A DNA stretch of 64,000 bases from Thelephora terrestris (lineage: Eukaryota; Basidiomycota; Agaricomycetes; Thelephorales; Thelephoraceae), in assembly GCA_015956445.1 (NCBI GenBank), contig WIUZ02000008.1:1302001-1366000 (forward strand), in the 5' to 3' direction. Below, one piece after another: positions 1-12,385 of this stretch. A model generated the notes under the pieces. It searched no databases and was not told the DNA's origin. It was given only the letters and a program-made list of their open reading frames with translations. The stretch's first letter is position 1, and every line of letters starts with the position of its first letter. The position numbers and the translations under genes are program-made.

Positions 1-758
1 ATCCGGCGCTACAATTTAGGAGGGACGGGGTCAGTGAGAGCTCATGACTGTGTGATTCTGGGAATGGCCTTACGGGGCATCAAAGTCGACGCATTCTGAG
101 TCAAGGTGGCTGACGCCGAACGCCGGAGTGCACGAAGACCAGGAGGGAGGGACAAAGAAGCGTGACCAGCACATGATACACCGGGACATTGACATGAACT
201 ACCACCTCTATGAATAACAAACCAGGAGTGAAGAGGAAGCAACAATTGGCCGATGCGATCTGTGATCGATTGGAGCGGGTGTTGGTTCGAGGGAACCCTG
301 GTTGCGAAGTTTAGCACTCACGCCGAAGGTTCGGATCGTCCAGCTCATGGCGGGCTGCCTTTAGGGCTCGCAAAAGATCAAAATAGGCCTCTTTGTGTGC
401 AGATACACTTGGAGGGCACGAGGTGAACGTGTGTAGTTTTACACCAACACGAGTCAGTGTTCCACGGGCAATCTGATTGGGGGCGGTTTGTAAGGTGGCC
501 CATGAATCGCCTTTCACCTACTTACCTCTATCAGTGCGATTATCTACTCACGTTAGGTGTTATTAACCCTTCCTGAGCCAACCAAGGAAACGACCCTACC
601 TTTTTCGCATGTATCTGGAGTTGTGCTGGAGAGGAATTTCTCACTGTCGCACGCAGCTCGTGTGCTGAGGCGACGAACGACTGTATCGACTGTAAGCGCA
701 CGGCCACTTCGGCGGCATCCGTGCGCAGGTCAAGCTGCGGAGAATAAGACTGCAACAT
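1..758 (-). CDS. Unidentified protein, 5' part of a gene running off the left edge
   Basis: I do not recognise the family. An ATG at 758 opens 69 codons (758-552) rich in Leu, Ala and Gln, with a helical look (motifs DLRTDAAEVAVRL, IQSFVASAHELR). A strong GTGAGT donor at 551 follows. A second segment (472-322) starts after a clean CAG acceptor, keeps phase, and carries AYFDLLRALKAARHEL before another GTGAGT donor at 321. A third segment probably starts near 260 and runs to the window edge. The two exons join in frame and both donors are good, so I think the gene is real although no domain is evident. It is divergent from MCM10, 521 bp away. The remaining exons lie outside the window, and a different start upstream of 758 cannot be excluded. 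Confidence 0.5.
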
Positions 759-1203
759 GGAGAGTAGAGAACGCGAGGATAAGCGGGGGGACGAGGGGGG
801 ATGGGGGGAGGCGAGATTTGGGGTGGGGAATGGAATGGGTGGTAGTGGGAGTTACGGACACAGCACGGCAGGATTGAATTTGGGTGCCCGAACATTTTAA
901 CAATCGGTGCACGACGGATATTTCCGAAGCCACGAAGTCCAGAATGGGAACGAGGAGGATCATCGCTCACTCCGATCACCAACAGATGATCACGCGTCAC
1001 GTCCAGCTCGGCATCCCCCCCACCCGCCTCACCGTCTCGACCGTTCGGTATGCCCGGTGGCAGCCAACGAGAATTTTCAGAGCCGGAAACTCGTTTTTTT
1101 TCTAGTCGCCAGGGAGCTGGTCGGTATTTCAAATTTGCCTCGAGGCTCCAAACATTGATTCCTTAAGGTTCACAAGTGAATCACACGTAATAATGATTGA
1201 GGT

Positions 1204-1276
1204 CACGTGACTAATATTCAGGTTCGCGAACCACGTGCTCCTTTCATCTGATTCCGTCCTTCACGTCACAACGCGT
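1204..1276 (+). promoter_or_regulatory. MCM10 promoter: two CACGTG boxes, a palindrome and an MCB box
   Basis: The 521 bp between the left-edge gene and MCM10 has no ORF that I believe. Close to the MCM10 start it holds CACGTG at 1204-1209 and 1232-1237, a perfect 12-bp palindrome GGTTCGCGAACC at 1221-1232, and ACGCGT at 1271-1276, three bases before the ATG. A second ACGCGT lies at 992-997. ACGCGT is the MCB element bound by the G1/S factor MBF in ascomycete yeasts and commonly marks replication genes. Its use here is inferred. Confidence 0.45.
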
Positions 1277-1279
1277 CGT

Positions 1280-3639
1280 ATGGACTCACACACTACCAGG
1301 AGGACGGAAGAACAGCGCAAACAAGCGGAGATTCGTCAGCAGATAGCCCGGCTGCAGGCACAGCTCGCTGATACATCTGATTCCGTCCCTCCTCCACAGC
1401 CACCGCGTTCTCCCAAGAGAAAGGCCCATGAATCGACTACTATCGCTCCCGCGACACCTTCTCCGAGTAAGTTAACATATAAAACATCTTAACTGCGTTG
1501 TTTGATGCAATTCTCGTAGAAAAGAAGAGGAAGACTACGGGCGACGGTCCAAGTCTCGTTGCCGCTTCCTCGAGTAAATCAGCGCTCACCAGGCCGAAGA
1601 ACAACATCCCGAGATCCGCTACTAAACCACGAGAACAGTTGAACGAGCCAACGCGATCCACGGTCATTGAGAGGCTCGCATCAATCAACCCACCCGCGAT
1701 AAAGCCTACTGAGCTTCGGGTGGCTCATGATTACGGACATAAACGCGATGAGCGCCTTGCGTTGGTGGAAAACTTGACACCTGGTCCATATCAGCACAAG
1801 ACCCTTCCAGACGATCCGAACTTTGATAAGTTTGAACCCCATTCCTCAATTCGACTGTCGTGCGTACCCTCAGCTTCACGTAATTTCCTATACCCTAATA
1901 TCGGGAGCGCCACCCTCATAGATCGCGGGATATGCCGCATGACCAATTTGTCGACTTCCTGCGGGGGAGGTATTATATTTCCCCTTCGCAGCTTTACTCC
2001 GTAATCCGCCTATTGCCCGACAAACAGGGCTACGAGGTTCCAGTGGAAGGCGAATGGGTCACTATCGCTGTTGTAGCCGAACGGGGACCGATTAATCACA
2101 CTAGAGCCCCGGTTGGCCTCGAGCGCGAGGAGGATGATCTCGTTGGTCGGAATGGAAAACCCCTCCCCGGGAAGCCAACCGCAGGGAAGGCCAAGACACC
2201 TGGTTCAGCCCCTCCTAAGCTACTTGGGAAAAAGTATGTGAACCTGAAGCTGATTGATTTTGGATGCCAGTCGGACTCCGGCGCCAATGGCGGAAAACCT
2301 ATCATCCGTGGCGATGCTTCCCTTTCCTTGTTGCTATTCGAATCAGACAGCTTCGACACCTTAGACTCCAAGACCGGCGGTTTACCCAAGAAGGTCTACA
2401 AAGGTGGAAGTAAAGGCGCATTCGAACACATGTCGAAGCTTCGAGAAGGAGCGGTAATCGCGCTCCTTACTCCCAAGATTTTGAAACCCTTCCAGGTTTG
2501 TGGGCTTCTAAACGTGCCATCATGATGATTGACACCGAAAACACGACTGCAGCGTTCTGGCGGCACGCCTCACCCTACGACAAACATCCTGGCGGTTACG
2601 CCCGAGTCGGAGGCGTCTATTTCCATCATCGGGTATGCAAAAGACCTGGGGTCCTGTCCGGCGGTTAAGAAGGACGGAAAACCATGTGGTAGTTGGGTAG
2701 ACAAGCGCGTCTCCGAAGTTTGCGAGTGGCACATTCAAAAGGCTGTGGAAGGGCGGAGGGCAAGCCGCGCCGAATTTTCTTCTGCGTGAGTACGGCTTCC
2801 CGTTTCGTCAGAATTAATTAACGGATCTGTCGTCATTTTCAGAACCTCGGGGCTCAGAGGCGACTCAAAGAGGAAGCCAGCTTATGATCCAACTCGACAA
2901 TGGGGTCTCAAGCCGGACGACTCTCCTTCTTCAGCTTCTACCTATGTCTTCTCTGGGCATGTGATCTCTGGCTCGAATAGCGACTCACGATCGATGTACG
3001 TCGGTGAAACTATAGGGCGGGAGGCCCAGGCCAAAGCGTCTCGCATCTCTGCAAAAGATGCGGATCGCACACTGAAGGCGCTACTGGAGAGGGATAAGGA
3101 AGGGACTCGCGCGCTCCTCAAAGCAAGACAAGCATCTTGCCGGAAGGATAATACCAAGGAAATCTATCCGTCGTCCTCGAAACGGCAGTCAGATCATGAT
3201 CTCAGCGGCAGCGAAGAGGAGGAAGACTCATCGGGGCCACACCCGCCAAGGAAGAATGCCTACTCTGCAGACGTGATAAAGAAGCTCGGTTTTGACCCGA
3301 CCTCTAAAGGTGGGGGGAAAAGCAAACACCAGGTAGCTGAACTGCAGAAAAAGGTAAACGATCTGCTCGGCCTGTTCCTTCCATTGACCGTCTTTGGTGT
3401 GCTGATGATCCCTTCCCGGTTTTTCATAGTTGGATCTATTGACGGCTTCTCATTCCTCAAGACCTATCGAGCTGGGTCCTAGACCAGGGAGAAGTCGGTC
3501 TTGCGTTACCGTTCCAGAACGAAAACCGGACCTGAAGCACGCGCCGGTCTTCAAGGCAGGGCCATTACTCGGTAGAGAGGCCGCATTACCCCCCAGAGAC
3601 GAAGGTATGGTGGACCTAGAGAGCAGCGACGTTGAATGA
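1280..3639 (+). CDS. MCM10: Mcm10 replication initiation factor
   Basis: Mcm10 is a nuclear DNA-binding factor that activates the CMG helicase and links it to polymerase alpha. Exons: 1280-1466, 1520-1859, 1922-2495, 2553-2785, 2843-3353, 3430-3639. They total 685 codons with all phases matching. The N-terminus has a short coiled coil (EEQRKQAEIRQQIARLQ) as in other Mcm10 proteins. The central OB-fold region includes YYISPSQLYSVI, KYVNLKLIDFG and EGAVIALLTPKIL. It is followed by the Mcm10-type zinc finger, seen as GSCPAVKKDGKPC then CEWHI. The basic C-terminal tail is weakly conserved. I chose the ATG at 1280 over one at 1235 because 1280 sits directly behind the MCB box; the extra 15 codons are possible. 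Neighbours on both sides are unrelated. The identification is secure from the OB-fold plus zinc-finger combination. Confidence 0.93.
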
Positions 3640-6600
3640 TATTTTGCATCAAATTACTGTCATCAGAGTGATTCTGCATCATTGATGAGGGAATTCTCTG
3701 TTCGCATCCTCGATTCAATGTGCCTGGGAAGTCACGCACAAGAACCTTACGACTGAGCTGGGGGATATCTCCGGGTTCCATGGCTTTTTTTCCCGGGAAT
3801 CGGGGGACGGGTAACGGAGAAGTAGGCGCTCGTGGAATAAGCGCCTTCTCAACTTCTGCTAGGTACCAACAACGACCTCACAACGATGTCTGCCTTGGAT
3901 ATCTTTCCAGAAAGTTGTGATACTTCTGGGAGTCTGAAATCTCGCCATCAATTTGTATAAACTTCCGCTTGGTTAACGTCTTCCACGAAGGATATCTCTA
4001 CCGTCATTGTTCCATTCGACGCCTCTTTCTCTGCCTTCGTTTCTACATAGTCCGACTCATGACCTGTCTGGATAACTCTGGATTGGCTGGGGATGGACGG
4101 AGTCTCGCTCAGCGCCTCAGGATTTCCCAACTTAGACTTTTTTTGTCGGTATAAACACCCGTCCAGGTCGCTTGCGCTGATTTGATTCTCCCAACCTATC
4201 GCTCGCACGACCATCTGCGTCGTCTCGAGCCCTCTCATTTGCGCCCAAACCCCGACTGCATTGTCAGAAATCGCCATGGCATCTATCTTCTTTGAGATTG
4301 TCCCTACTACTGCCAGTGACGTTACCTCCTTCGACCCAAACAGGCCGATTTCGTTGTTCTTGAAGGTCGCCAACCTCAAGGGACATTTGAGATGGACAGA
4401 TATCCTGCTGAGCACCTTCCGCTGGTCCACAAGAGACGAATCGCAACTTCAACTTATTACCCACGAATCTCCAGGCTGTCCCCACGGATACCAATAATGG
4501 TTCGTTTTATTTTTCTCCCCTACCCTCCAGACGGTAACCTCACTGAACCATAGATCTTTATAACGTCTCGTTCAACTGCACAAGACTATTCAACCTCATG
4601 GCCACTTTCAACATTTGCAACTTCGAGGAATTGTTCAACGTCGTCGTCTTCGTCCTCGGTCTGTTATACTTTTACTTTGGTCCACCAGCGAGTAAAACTG
4701 CCCACGCACAACCCTCGCGAGCTCACAACAACAATTAGGCCGAAGAAGTCCCCACCAGCAACGAATTATTTGGTCTTACGGAGAATCCTCCCTCCTGATT
4801 TCGGGCTGGATGGACCGAAGGCCGTCCGCTGCCGCTGCCAGAGCTCTACAACAGGCGCGGCTAAGCCAGTTCGCCCTCGAAAGGCCCGGTCCGCCAAGAA
4901 ATCTTCAACTTCTCCTGCGCCTCCCCCAATCACTCCGGTGCAGGATTCTGTCCACCTGATCCAATCAACCAGCGCCATCTAACCCCCGGCACAGGCTAAA
5001 CACCCAAATAATCTCAACATAGACGCAAGTTACGGATGACATGGTGAACACTGCTGGACCAGACCCAAGAGGAATGCAGTTGTTGTGCGATGTGGATACG
5101 CCACTCGTCGACACCACCAGTGAGTCGCTTGCTCACTGATGCCGCGCCGTTCTCATATGATTGGAGGGAACGATTCGCGACGAGCTTCAGGCTCCCCTCA
5201 AACATCCGCGCCGTCTTCTTCTCCCTCGTCTTCGTCTGAAATCGTCGCCGATGGTGCAGGTCCTTCCAAGAGGCCCGATAATTCGTGCGGCCCAGAAACC
5301 GTCAACACCAGAGAGGAAGTAAGTTACGGAGTGGGAAAGGGGCGTCTCGAGGATGGTTAGTGAATATAGGAGCAGGCACCTGAGCCATCGGCACGACTGC
5401 GTGGATCGGACAGGCGGGTTTGAAGTAGGGACGTCGACCGTAGGCTGGGGATGGAGCCTTTTGGGGGCCAAGGAAAAACTCTCCACACAAATTTAAAAAT
5501 TAAGCTCGAATAAGTGAACACAACTATTTTACTGATGCGTACCTGGGCGTGTCAAAGGGATTTCGGAGAGGCACCTACTCCCGCGGGATCCGCTCCGCCG
5601 CCTCCAACTTAAAATCTCGTGGCCCCTGCACAGAGTCCTCAGCACACTCACGGAGGTGGACCAACACAAAATCCCGCTACTTGTCCAACCCGGGGTTTCC
5701 TTAAGCCTCGATCACGCAACAAGGCCGAGTCTGAGCGAGGAGCCCGTCAGTCGCCTTATGGACCTCGCCTTCAAGCTCTTCAAGCATCATTGGTTCCCTC
5801 CGCACTCGCCTTGGACCAACTAACCGAGAATCAGTGCAAGACCGCTCTTTTTTTGAATTCGCAAGATCGCTCGTCTTTATCATTATGTTTCTTCTCGAAA
5901 GAAAGCTATTGCTTCTTTGTTACAAAGGCGTCCCTTATTGTGCCGGAAGGTTTTTTTTTTTTTTTTTTGGGTGCTAGTTTATTGTGCGGAGGTAAGAGTA
6001 CCTATGTTACACATCGCGATCGGTGAGGTGTCGGGTGTCGGGGTGGAAAATAGGGAGAGAGTTTTGAATCGGTGCTCTGGAGGGAGAGCGGCGGTGGCGT
6101 CGGCTCTCCCTCGTGTGGTTGGTACTACGGCCCTCTAGCACGTCCCGCCTCTTCTCCCTGTTTACTCCTTCCTTGCCTTAACCTCCTTCTCCAGCTTGGT
6201 TGATTAGTCATTTTGTAATAGGTCGAACGGACAGCAGATGTGCCGGAAGGTTGCTGCTTGATTACAGCACTCGGATCCAATCGTGCCTGCGAATCTCCCC
6301 CCCTCTCAGAAGATGGCGCGCACTTATTTTTATCGACTCGACATCTGCGACCCCCGCGTCTCCGTTCTCACAACGCGGTCCCTCCGAGGTCTCCCTCGTG
6401 GGGACCGGCAACCCGCCTTGGGCGGCGCGCGTACTGATGTGAAATTCATTTTCAGTGAGGAGTACCACGGCCTATTTTCCAGCATACCAAAGGCGAGCAC
6501 ATCAGATTGTATACACAGAAATAATACCTGGCATGATTGTGCAACTATCGGTGATGGGGATTTATTTAAAATGAAACCACCAGCATGAAACATTCATTCC

Positions 6601-8331
6601 GGTGGTTGTTAAAGGAATGTCCTTGCTTAACGGTTGGGGTGTTATAACCGTCGAATTTTACCGCATTCTGGCTCGTTGGGCGCTACACTTGGCACTGCAG
6701 TTAACAACATATGGTGTATCTCATGTCAGGCTCAAGGGACGTGCTCTCTATCTTCATGGTCCCTTATATCCGGGTTACAGCCGTTGCGCTCAAGGGAGAG
6801 CTGTGGCGTACACCCCTGCCCTGTGGAGCTGCTTCACCCGGTTCGATCACTGAGATTTGGGGAAAAACTTCAAATTCTGCCGTTTGAGAAACGTTCAAAA
6901 AAAATCCCGTCACCGAATCAAAGCCTAAGGTACCCCCTCATGCTACATGTTTTCTAATCAATTGTAGTGGGTAACAATCCAGAGCAAATTGGTTTCGAAA
7001 AATGCGGCCAGAGCTGAGTGTGGGAATTCCGCGTGGAGCCAAAATTTGGCAGAGGGTTGCCGGTCCCCAACTCCCTGATGGCTTGCAAAGTATCCCCGCA
7101 ATCTGATTCCCCTAGAAAGGCTTTCATGTGGCAACTCCACTTCGCGGCTGGGGATCGGCGCGCTTCTGGAACGGACAGACGGATCAGCGTCATCTATCTT
7201 AGTAGACCGTCAGAAGCAGGATGTGCTTGTGGCTCCTTCGTCATCCTCTGTGGCTTTTGGCCCCGATTCAGATTCATACTTTAAAGCTTTGGGCGGGAGT
7301 CGGTTCATTGGCCGGATCGCGTTGACGGTAAAGCGCAATTCGGTTTCCGCGCGGGTGCCGAGCTGTGCGGGGAAGGTGATCGATACCAGTCTATGATTCA
7401 CTTGGGCGCTGAACCAGGCCCATTGAAAGAGAGGTCAGGGAGCCTGAAGATGGAGACGAGACCCCCAAATTGTACATGTTTAAAAGTTATAATTGCGGGG
7501 TTGTATTCAACATGGGAGCAGAGTTTGAATCTCAATCCGTAAATATCCCTCCAAGTTCAGCGGGGACACCATCACCCATATCAAATCTGTGTCCCACCCT
7601 GTCTCCAGCACCAGTTTGAACGACACCCAACTCTTGCCTCCATCCTCTGAACTTGAGCAACAAGCCGCTCTCATTTCCCGTGTGAGGGCCGAGGGTCGCA
7701 GAATCCTGCTCGATGATGGTGATGACGTCATCCAAAGCGTTGTTCAACCTCTTCAGCCCCAACTGGAGGTGGTGAGGGTCGCCGTGGTAGCGATTGGGGG
7801 AGAGTTCCCTCTCTATATCACTTCTGGATGACCCCCTTCGCGGGGCTGGGCGGCGGGCGAAGGCTTCAAAAAGTGGGAGATGACGGTCGTAAATGGCAGC
7901 TCACGAGAAGGGTCTACTTTCGGGTATACCTGGCGAGGATAAGGTCAGTAAGAACCTTCCGGTGGGGTACATCGCGCGTTACCTGCCCAGGGTTTTCTCT
8001 GGTTGCCGAGGGACGGATCGAATCATCTTCAGGAAGATCTGGGAACTTAGCTGGAGCTAAAGTCGAAAACCCGTTGGCAAGGTCACAAACCAGAAGAAAC
8101 TCCGTCCTACCGTTGCCTAGAGACATGGTGGTGGTCGCGATTTTGCGTGAAGTGGACCGACCTCACATCTGCAACTTATATGTCTCTCTAGGTGGGGCGG
8201 TGTGACTTCATCATGGTGACGTGGCTCGCGCTGGCACTCCAAGGAGTAGGATAGGCGCGGAGGAGCAGGCTAGGATGCGCAAAAATCTTTCATATATAAT
8301 TGGCAACGTAGTACGCAGTGAAGCCATATTT
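3640..8331. other. 4.7-kb stretch without a confident gene
   Basis: The region between MCM10 and the RING-CH gene has only short open frames with no recognisable domain. The longest is a 160-codon minus-strand frame (4430-3948) with no known motif; a 101-codon plus frame at 4677-4982 and others near 5139-6026 are Pro/Ser/Thr rich. Minus-strand bases near 4670-4600 read as a short acidic peptide followed by a stop and could be a gene remnant. A run of 18 T lies at 5951-5968. The 14-mer TGTGCCGGAAGGTT occurs at 5939 and again at 6239. I see no terminal repeats or transposase. Confidence 0.4.
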
Positions 8332-10131
8332 TCAAACTAAGGTCATCGGAGGTGGCACAATCAAGTCCAACTCCCTAACGTCTATACCTTTGAAGGATTT
8401 GTTCTTAACCCTCCTGGTCTGAATTTCACGCTTCGTGAGATAGAGGTGTAGCAAGCTAACGCAGTCTTTCACCTAAGCCACAGTGTCAGCAATGAAGCGA
8501 CGTCCGCGGAAAGAAATAACCCATACGACAATGAAGACACCAAGCCCAACTGAATTCCGCCACCTAGGAAGCACGCATGATAATCAGGAGGAAGCCATGT
8601 GCCAGGATCCGGAATCGCTTACCAAACAGGATCAGCCTCAGTCCACGTCCTTGTCCCACCGATCATCACCTTTACCGCAGTTTTCACCGCCTGGCCCACG
8701 TCACTGAAGGACCCCACTTCGCCTATGCTGAATCCATCTAGCCTATCCTTCAGCGGAGGACGAGTGGCCAAAAACTTCCGAAGGAGATCTGAGCGTTTCG
8801 ACAGTCGAAGTAGCAACGACCCCATCAAGCTAGAGATTCGAGGGACGAGAAGTGCACCGCCAATATACCTTCCAGCAGATGCACTGGAAAGGCTCTGGAG
8901 ACGCTCTGCAGCGGCTACCGGATCCTGGTTACCATCCCCGTTCTGTTGCTCGTCGGCCCGATTTTCCCCCTCACGCGCTTCCCCATTGGCAGCATCTCCG
9001 GCATCCTGTCCAAAACGAATCTCAAGCCGCCACGGGAAAATCGGTGGGGGAGGCTCCGAAGAGGGCTCCGAGTTCAAGACCCAGCAGTGGAACCTCGCAA
9101 AGAGATTTCTATATAGATTTTGGACGAGAGGGAAGAAAACGGTCGCGACGATCGGTGCGGGAGGCCAACTTAACAGGGATGGTAAAGGGTGAACGGACGA
9201 AACCTTTCGTTGGATTCCCAGCCACATCTGAGGGTCGAGTCTCTTATCGCGTATGGGCAGAGTTGTGGGCCAGGCAAGGAACAATGGGACCATGGGCGAT
9301 ACCGCGCTTTTCCATAAGGAAGAACGGGCCAGGATAAGGCTGAAGGGGATTAGGGGGAGGTTCAAGTATGCATGCCATGGCCAGTTTGTTGGGTCCTCGG
9401 TGAGAATAAGGTCAAACCTACGTTCACACTATCAGTACTTTCCAGGGCTCGTTACCAAACGACATACATCTCCTGACCCAAGAACTCGCGGACCGCCCAT
9501 GCCCCATAAGACGTGCACAGCAAATAGATACCTGGGTTTCCAATAAAGCAGCACGCTTTAGGATTAATGCGTGTGCGGCGGAATTGGGAGAAACGTACAT
9601 GTTCCGAACGCGAAGACGGTGGTCCCAATACCAACTAACGTGGTGATTTTACCCGTCCTCGTCAGCACCTGATTCAGTTTGTTCAGAATCCTCAGCAGTA
9701 GCGGGTTGTCGCTTTCGATCTCGTAGTCCGCGCCACACTGTGGGCATTTGTACGCTTTCTCGGCCCGTGTCTGGTTTTCTTGGGAGCTTTGTATCCAATG
9801 AAGCAGGCACGATTCTAGCGGCACGTGGAACAGAGAATTGTTGGTCTTCAGCTGAAAGTGAATTATGGATGTGGCGGCGCACCGTGGGCGATGAGAGTGC
9901 ATTGGCACGGGTGTGTCCACTTGGTTTTCGCCTGTGTAGGGACTGTGCCCCGTCAGATCAACACACAGACTGAGTGAAGTCGACGCCACACACCATCGTA
10001 TCTCTCCTCTTCCCTGCAGATGTAACACATCTTGACCTGTTGTATCCCTTGAGTACCGTTCACTGCCACGCAAGAGGACACCCTGTTCTCACCCTGAGGT
10101 CATCGACAGTCGGAACCCACGGCTCGCTCAT
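8332..10131 (-). CDS. RING-CH (RINGv) membrane-type E3 ubiquitin ligase
   Basis: Exons (descending): 10131-10093, 10036-9992, 9931-9883, 9814-9599, 9531-9468, 9417-8623, 8563-8527, 8472-8332; 461 residues, all phases consistent. The N-terminal C4HC3 RING-CH finger is spread over four exons: CYIC, then CQC, then HESC, then CPQCG. This is the MARCH/Doa10-type finger that recruits an E2. Behind it come several hydrophobic segments (TTLVGIGTTVFAFG, YLNLPLIPFSLILA, IVATVFFPLVQNLY, GVFIVVKDCVSLLHLYL) compatible with a multi-pass membrane protein. An acidic, Asp/Glu/Gln-rich loop lies between them. The C-terminus reads FKGIDVRELDLIVPPP. Substrates are unknown; related proteins act in organelle membranes. 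The ATG at 10131 is the first in frame and lies 234 bp from the stop of eIF2-gamma, on the same strand. Confidence 0.88.
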
Positions 10132-10365
10132 CGTATACCCGCCACAAATTGAATATCCGAAGGTGGGGGAGGGAAAGTGAACTCCAGTCGATAGTAGGTT
10201 CCAGATCTCACACCAGTTCGCCGTGGCCAGTGACTGTGATACCAGCGGTGACGTGAGTTTCCCACGGATCCCCAGGCAACAACAGTGCAGAGTGCTGGTA
10301 CAGATGAACACAAAGCGAAGGAAAGAATACAAAGCTTTGTACAGAAATACAGGTCAAGTCGTAGT

Positions 10366-12129
10366 CTAGTCAACCTCCAATTCAGTTCCCCGTTGAACAC
10401 TTCCCCAGCCTGTGAAGAAAAGGATAAGTGGCGCACAGAGCGGACCAAACAGGATCCTCACCAACTAATCGCCAGTGCTTTTCGATCCTCCTCGACAACG
10501 CAACCTTCTCCCCAATCTCGGTACAGGCCGGAGACGTTAGCTGGATCTTCGCAAGATCAGCTTTCACACTCAAAACTCGACCCCCAGTCGATGTCGAGCC
10601 GATGTTGATAAGCAGCAGCTCGCCCTTCACGAGCTTCGACACCTTTGTTTGTTTCTTGTCCTCCGTTTTTACACCCAGTAGCCTACGCAACAGGAAGAGA
10701 CTAATCTCCAGTTCTAAACCCCGAGAACAACCGATCAGCGAACGTACACGCAACAAACGGATCTCACTCACCGGTGAAGATTTTCGGCAGTTTGCCGACA
10801 GCACCGAGCACCTGTCCAACCAAACGATCTGCTCGACACAAAGTTGGGTCGATTTTGGTACCAACACCAATCAGCCCCCCTGGGACGGCAAACTGAAGAT
10901 GATTGCTCTCGGCATGCAGTGAGACGATTCGGCTGAAGATAGGTTTGCATCTATTCTTGCCCTGGGCGTCTTTTGTAACGATGCCCGGTCGAATCTCAAC
11001 CTCCTGACCAAGTCGTAGAACACCGCTGAGGATAGAGCCACCAGCAACACCACCTTTCAGGTCATCAACTTCAGCACCGGGTTTGTTGACGTCGAATGAA
11101 CGGATGACAATAAGACGCGGGTCGGAGGTAAAGTCCCGGACTGGGACGGGGATCGTTTTCACGATGTACTCGTTCACCGCGTCGATGTTATATTTCAATT
11201 GTGCCGATATGGGGACGATGGGCGATGACTCGGCGACGGTTCCTTGTCGGGTAGTCAGGACTTTGGAAAATGCACCTTAAAAATCGAGCCAACCTTTTAC
11301 GAAAGCGGAAATCTCCTTTTGGTGCTCGAGAGCCTGAGCTTCCTTGATAAGGTCGACTTTATTCTGAAGAATGATGATATTTTCGAGTTTCATGATCTCC
11401 ACGGCGGCCAAATGTTCTGATGTCTGCGGTTGGGGACATGTCTCGTTTCCAGCAATCAGCAACAGGGCGGCATCCATGACAGCAGCACCGTTCAACATCG
11501 TGGCCATCAAAATGTCGTGTCCGGGACAGTCGACGAAGGACACATGCCGGACCAACTTCATCCTGGACCCGCATCCCGGTCGTTCGCATGGAGGGTTATC
11601 TTCCTTGTCGGAACGGTAAGATCGGTAGCATCCTGGTCGCGGGCATGCAGGATTCTCGCATTTGTAGATCTAATACGACGATCAGAACTGCGGTAGCATA
11701 TGCGAGAGGATGAAGTGCTAGTACCTTGGCATTGGCATAACCAAGCTTGATAGTAATATTTCTGACGAGCTCGTTCTTAAATCTAACGGTCATAACACCC
11801 GAAATGGCCTTCACGACAGTCGATTTTCCGTGGGCGACATGTCCGATTGTGCCTGTTCCACGAAGTAGGTCAACAATCGCACCAGAGATGTGCATAACCA
11901 GTAAACGGAGGCATACCCAGGTTGATCGTGGCCTAGCCCACCATAGCCAATCAGCTATCGTCCCAAAGCTGCCGACCACTCGTGGCGAACGCACCTGCTT
12001 CGAGATCACTTCCGGAGAAAGTGCAGTGAGCCTTGTGATGTCTACTTCGACGGAAGGAATCTCCTCTTCCTCCTCAACTTCGGAGTCGGATTCATCAGAG
12101 TGGTGTTGCAGTGTCTCGTCTCCCGGCAT
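10366..12129 (-). CDS. GCD11: Translation initiation factor eIF2 subunit gamma
   Basis: This GTPase carries initiator Met-tRNA to the 40S ribosome within eIF2. Exons (descending): 12129-11995, 11932-11917, 11852-11725, 11669-11294, 11242-10772, 10713-10462, 10409-10366; 473 residues. An acidic N-terminus ([14 protein letters not shown]) precedes the GTPase domain: P-loop [13 protein letters not shown]3 VDCPGHD, G4 as QNKVDL, and the gamma-specific zinc ribbon (IYKCENPAC ... CERPGCG). Domains II and III end in [20 protein letters not shown]. Exon 2 is only 16 nt and supplies the ATINLG just before the P-loop; it is required to keep frame and conservation. The protein is soluble and cytoplasmic. 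Length and motifs fit the family closely, and I have no serious alternative. Confidence 0.96.
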
Positions 12130-12385
12130 GATGACGTTCGAAATGTGTGGTTTTGCTGAGTATCCGAATCTGAGATAATGTCCTTGCTAACTTTTTATTT
12201 GACTCGGTCGATTGCAGTTAGCCGCCGATCAATTACCACGTGACCTTCCTCTCGCTCTCGGATTTGAATTCTGCGGCAGGGGAGATCTAAGTATCGTCAC
12301 CGTAAGATACCGTTATATAAACGTATAGATTAAACCTCTAAGATCACGCGTATCCCCCATTCACCGGGCGCAGTGAGCCAGGCGT

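Noticed and set aside
5951-5968. Run of 18 T as a possible retroposon tail
   Set aside because: No target-site duplication or processed gene copy is visible next to it.
8599-9337. Plus-strand frames of 160-200 codons
   Set aside because: They are antisense to the membrane exon of the RING-CH gene and show no domain.
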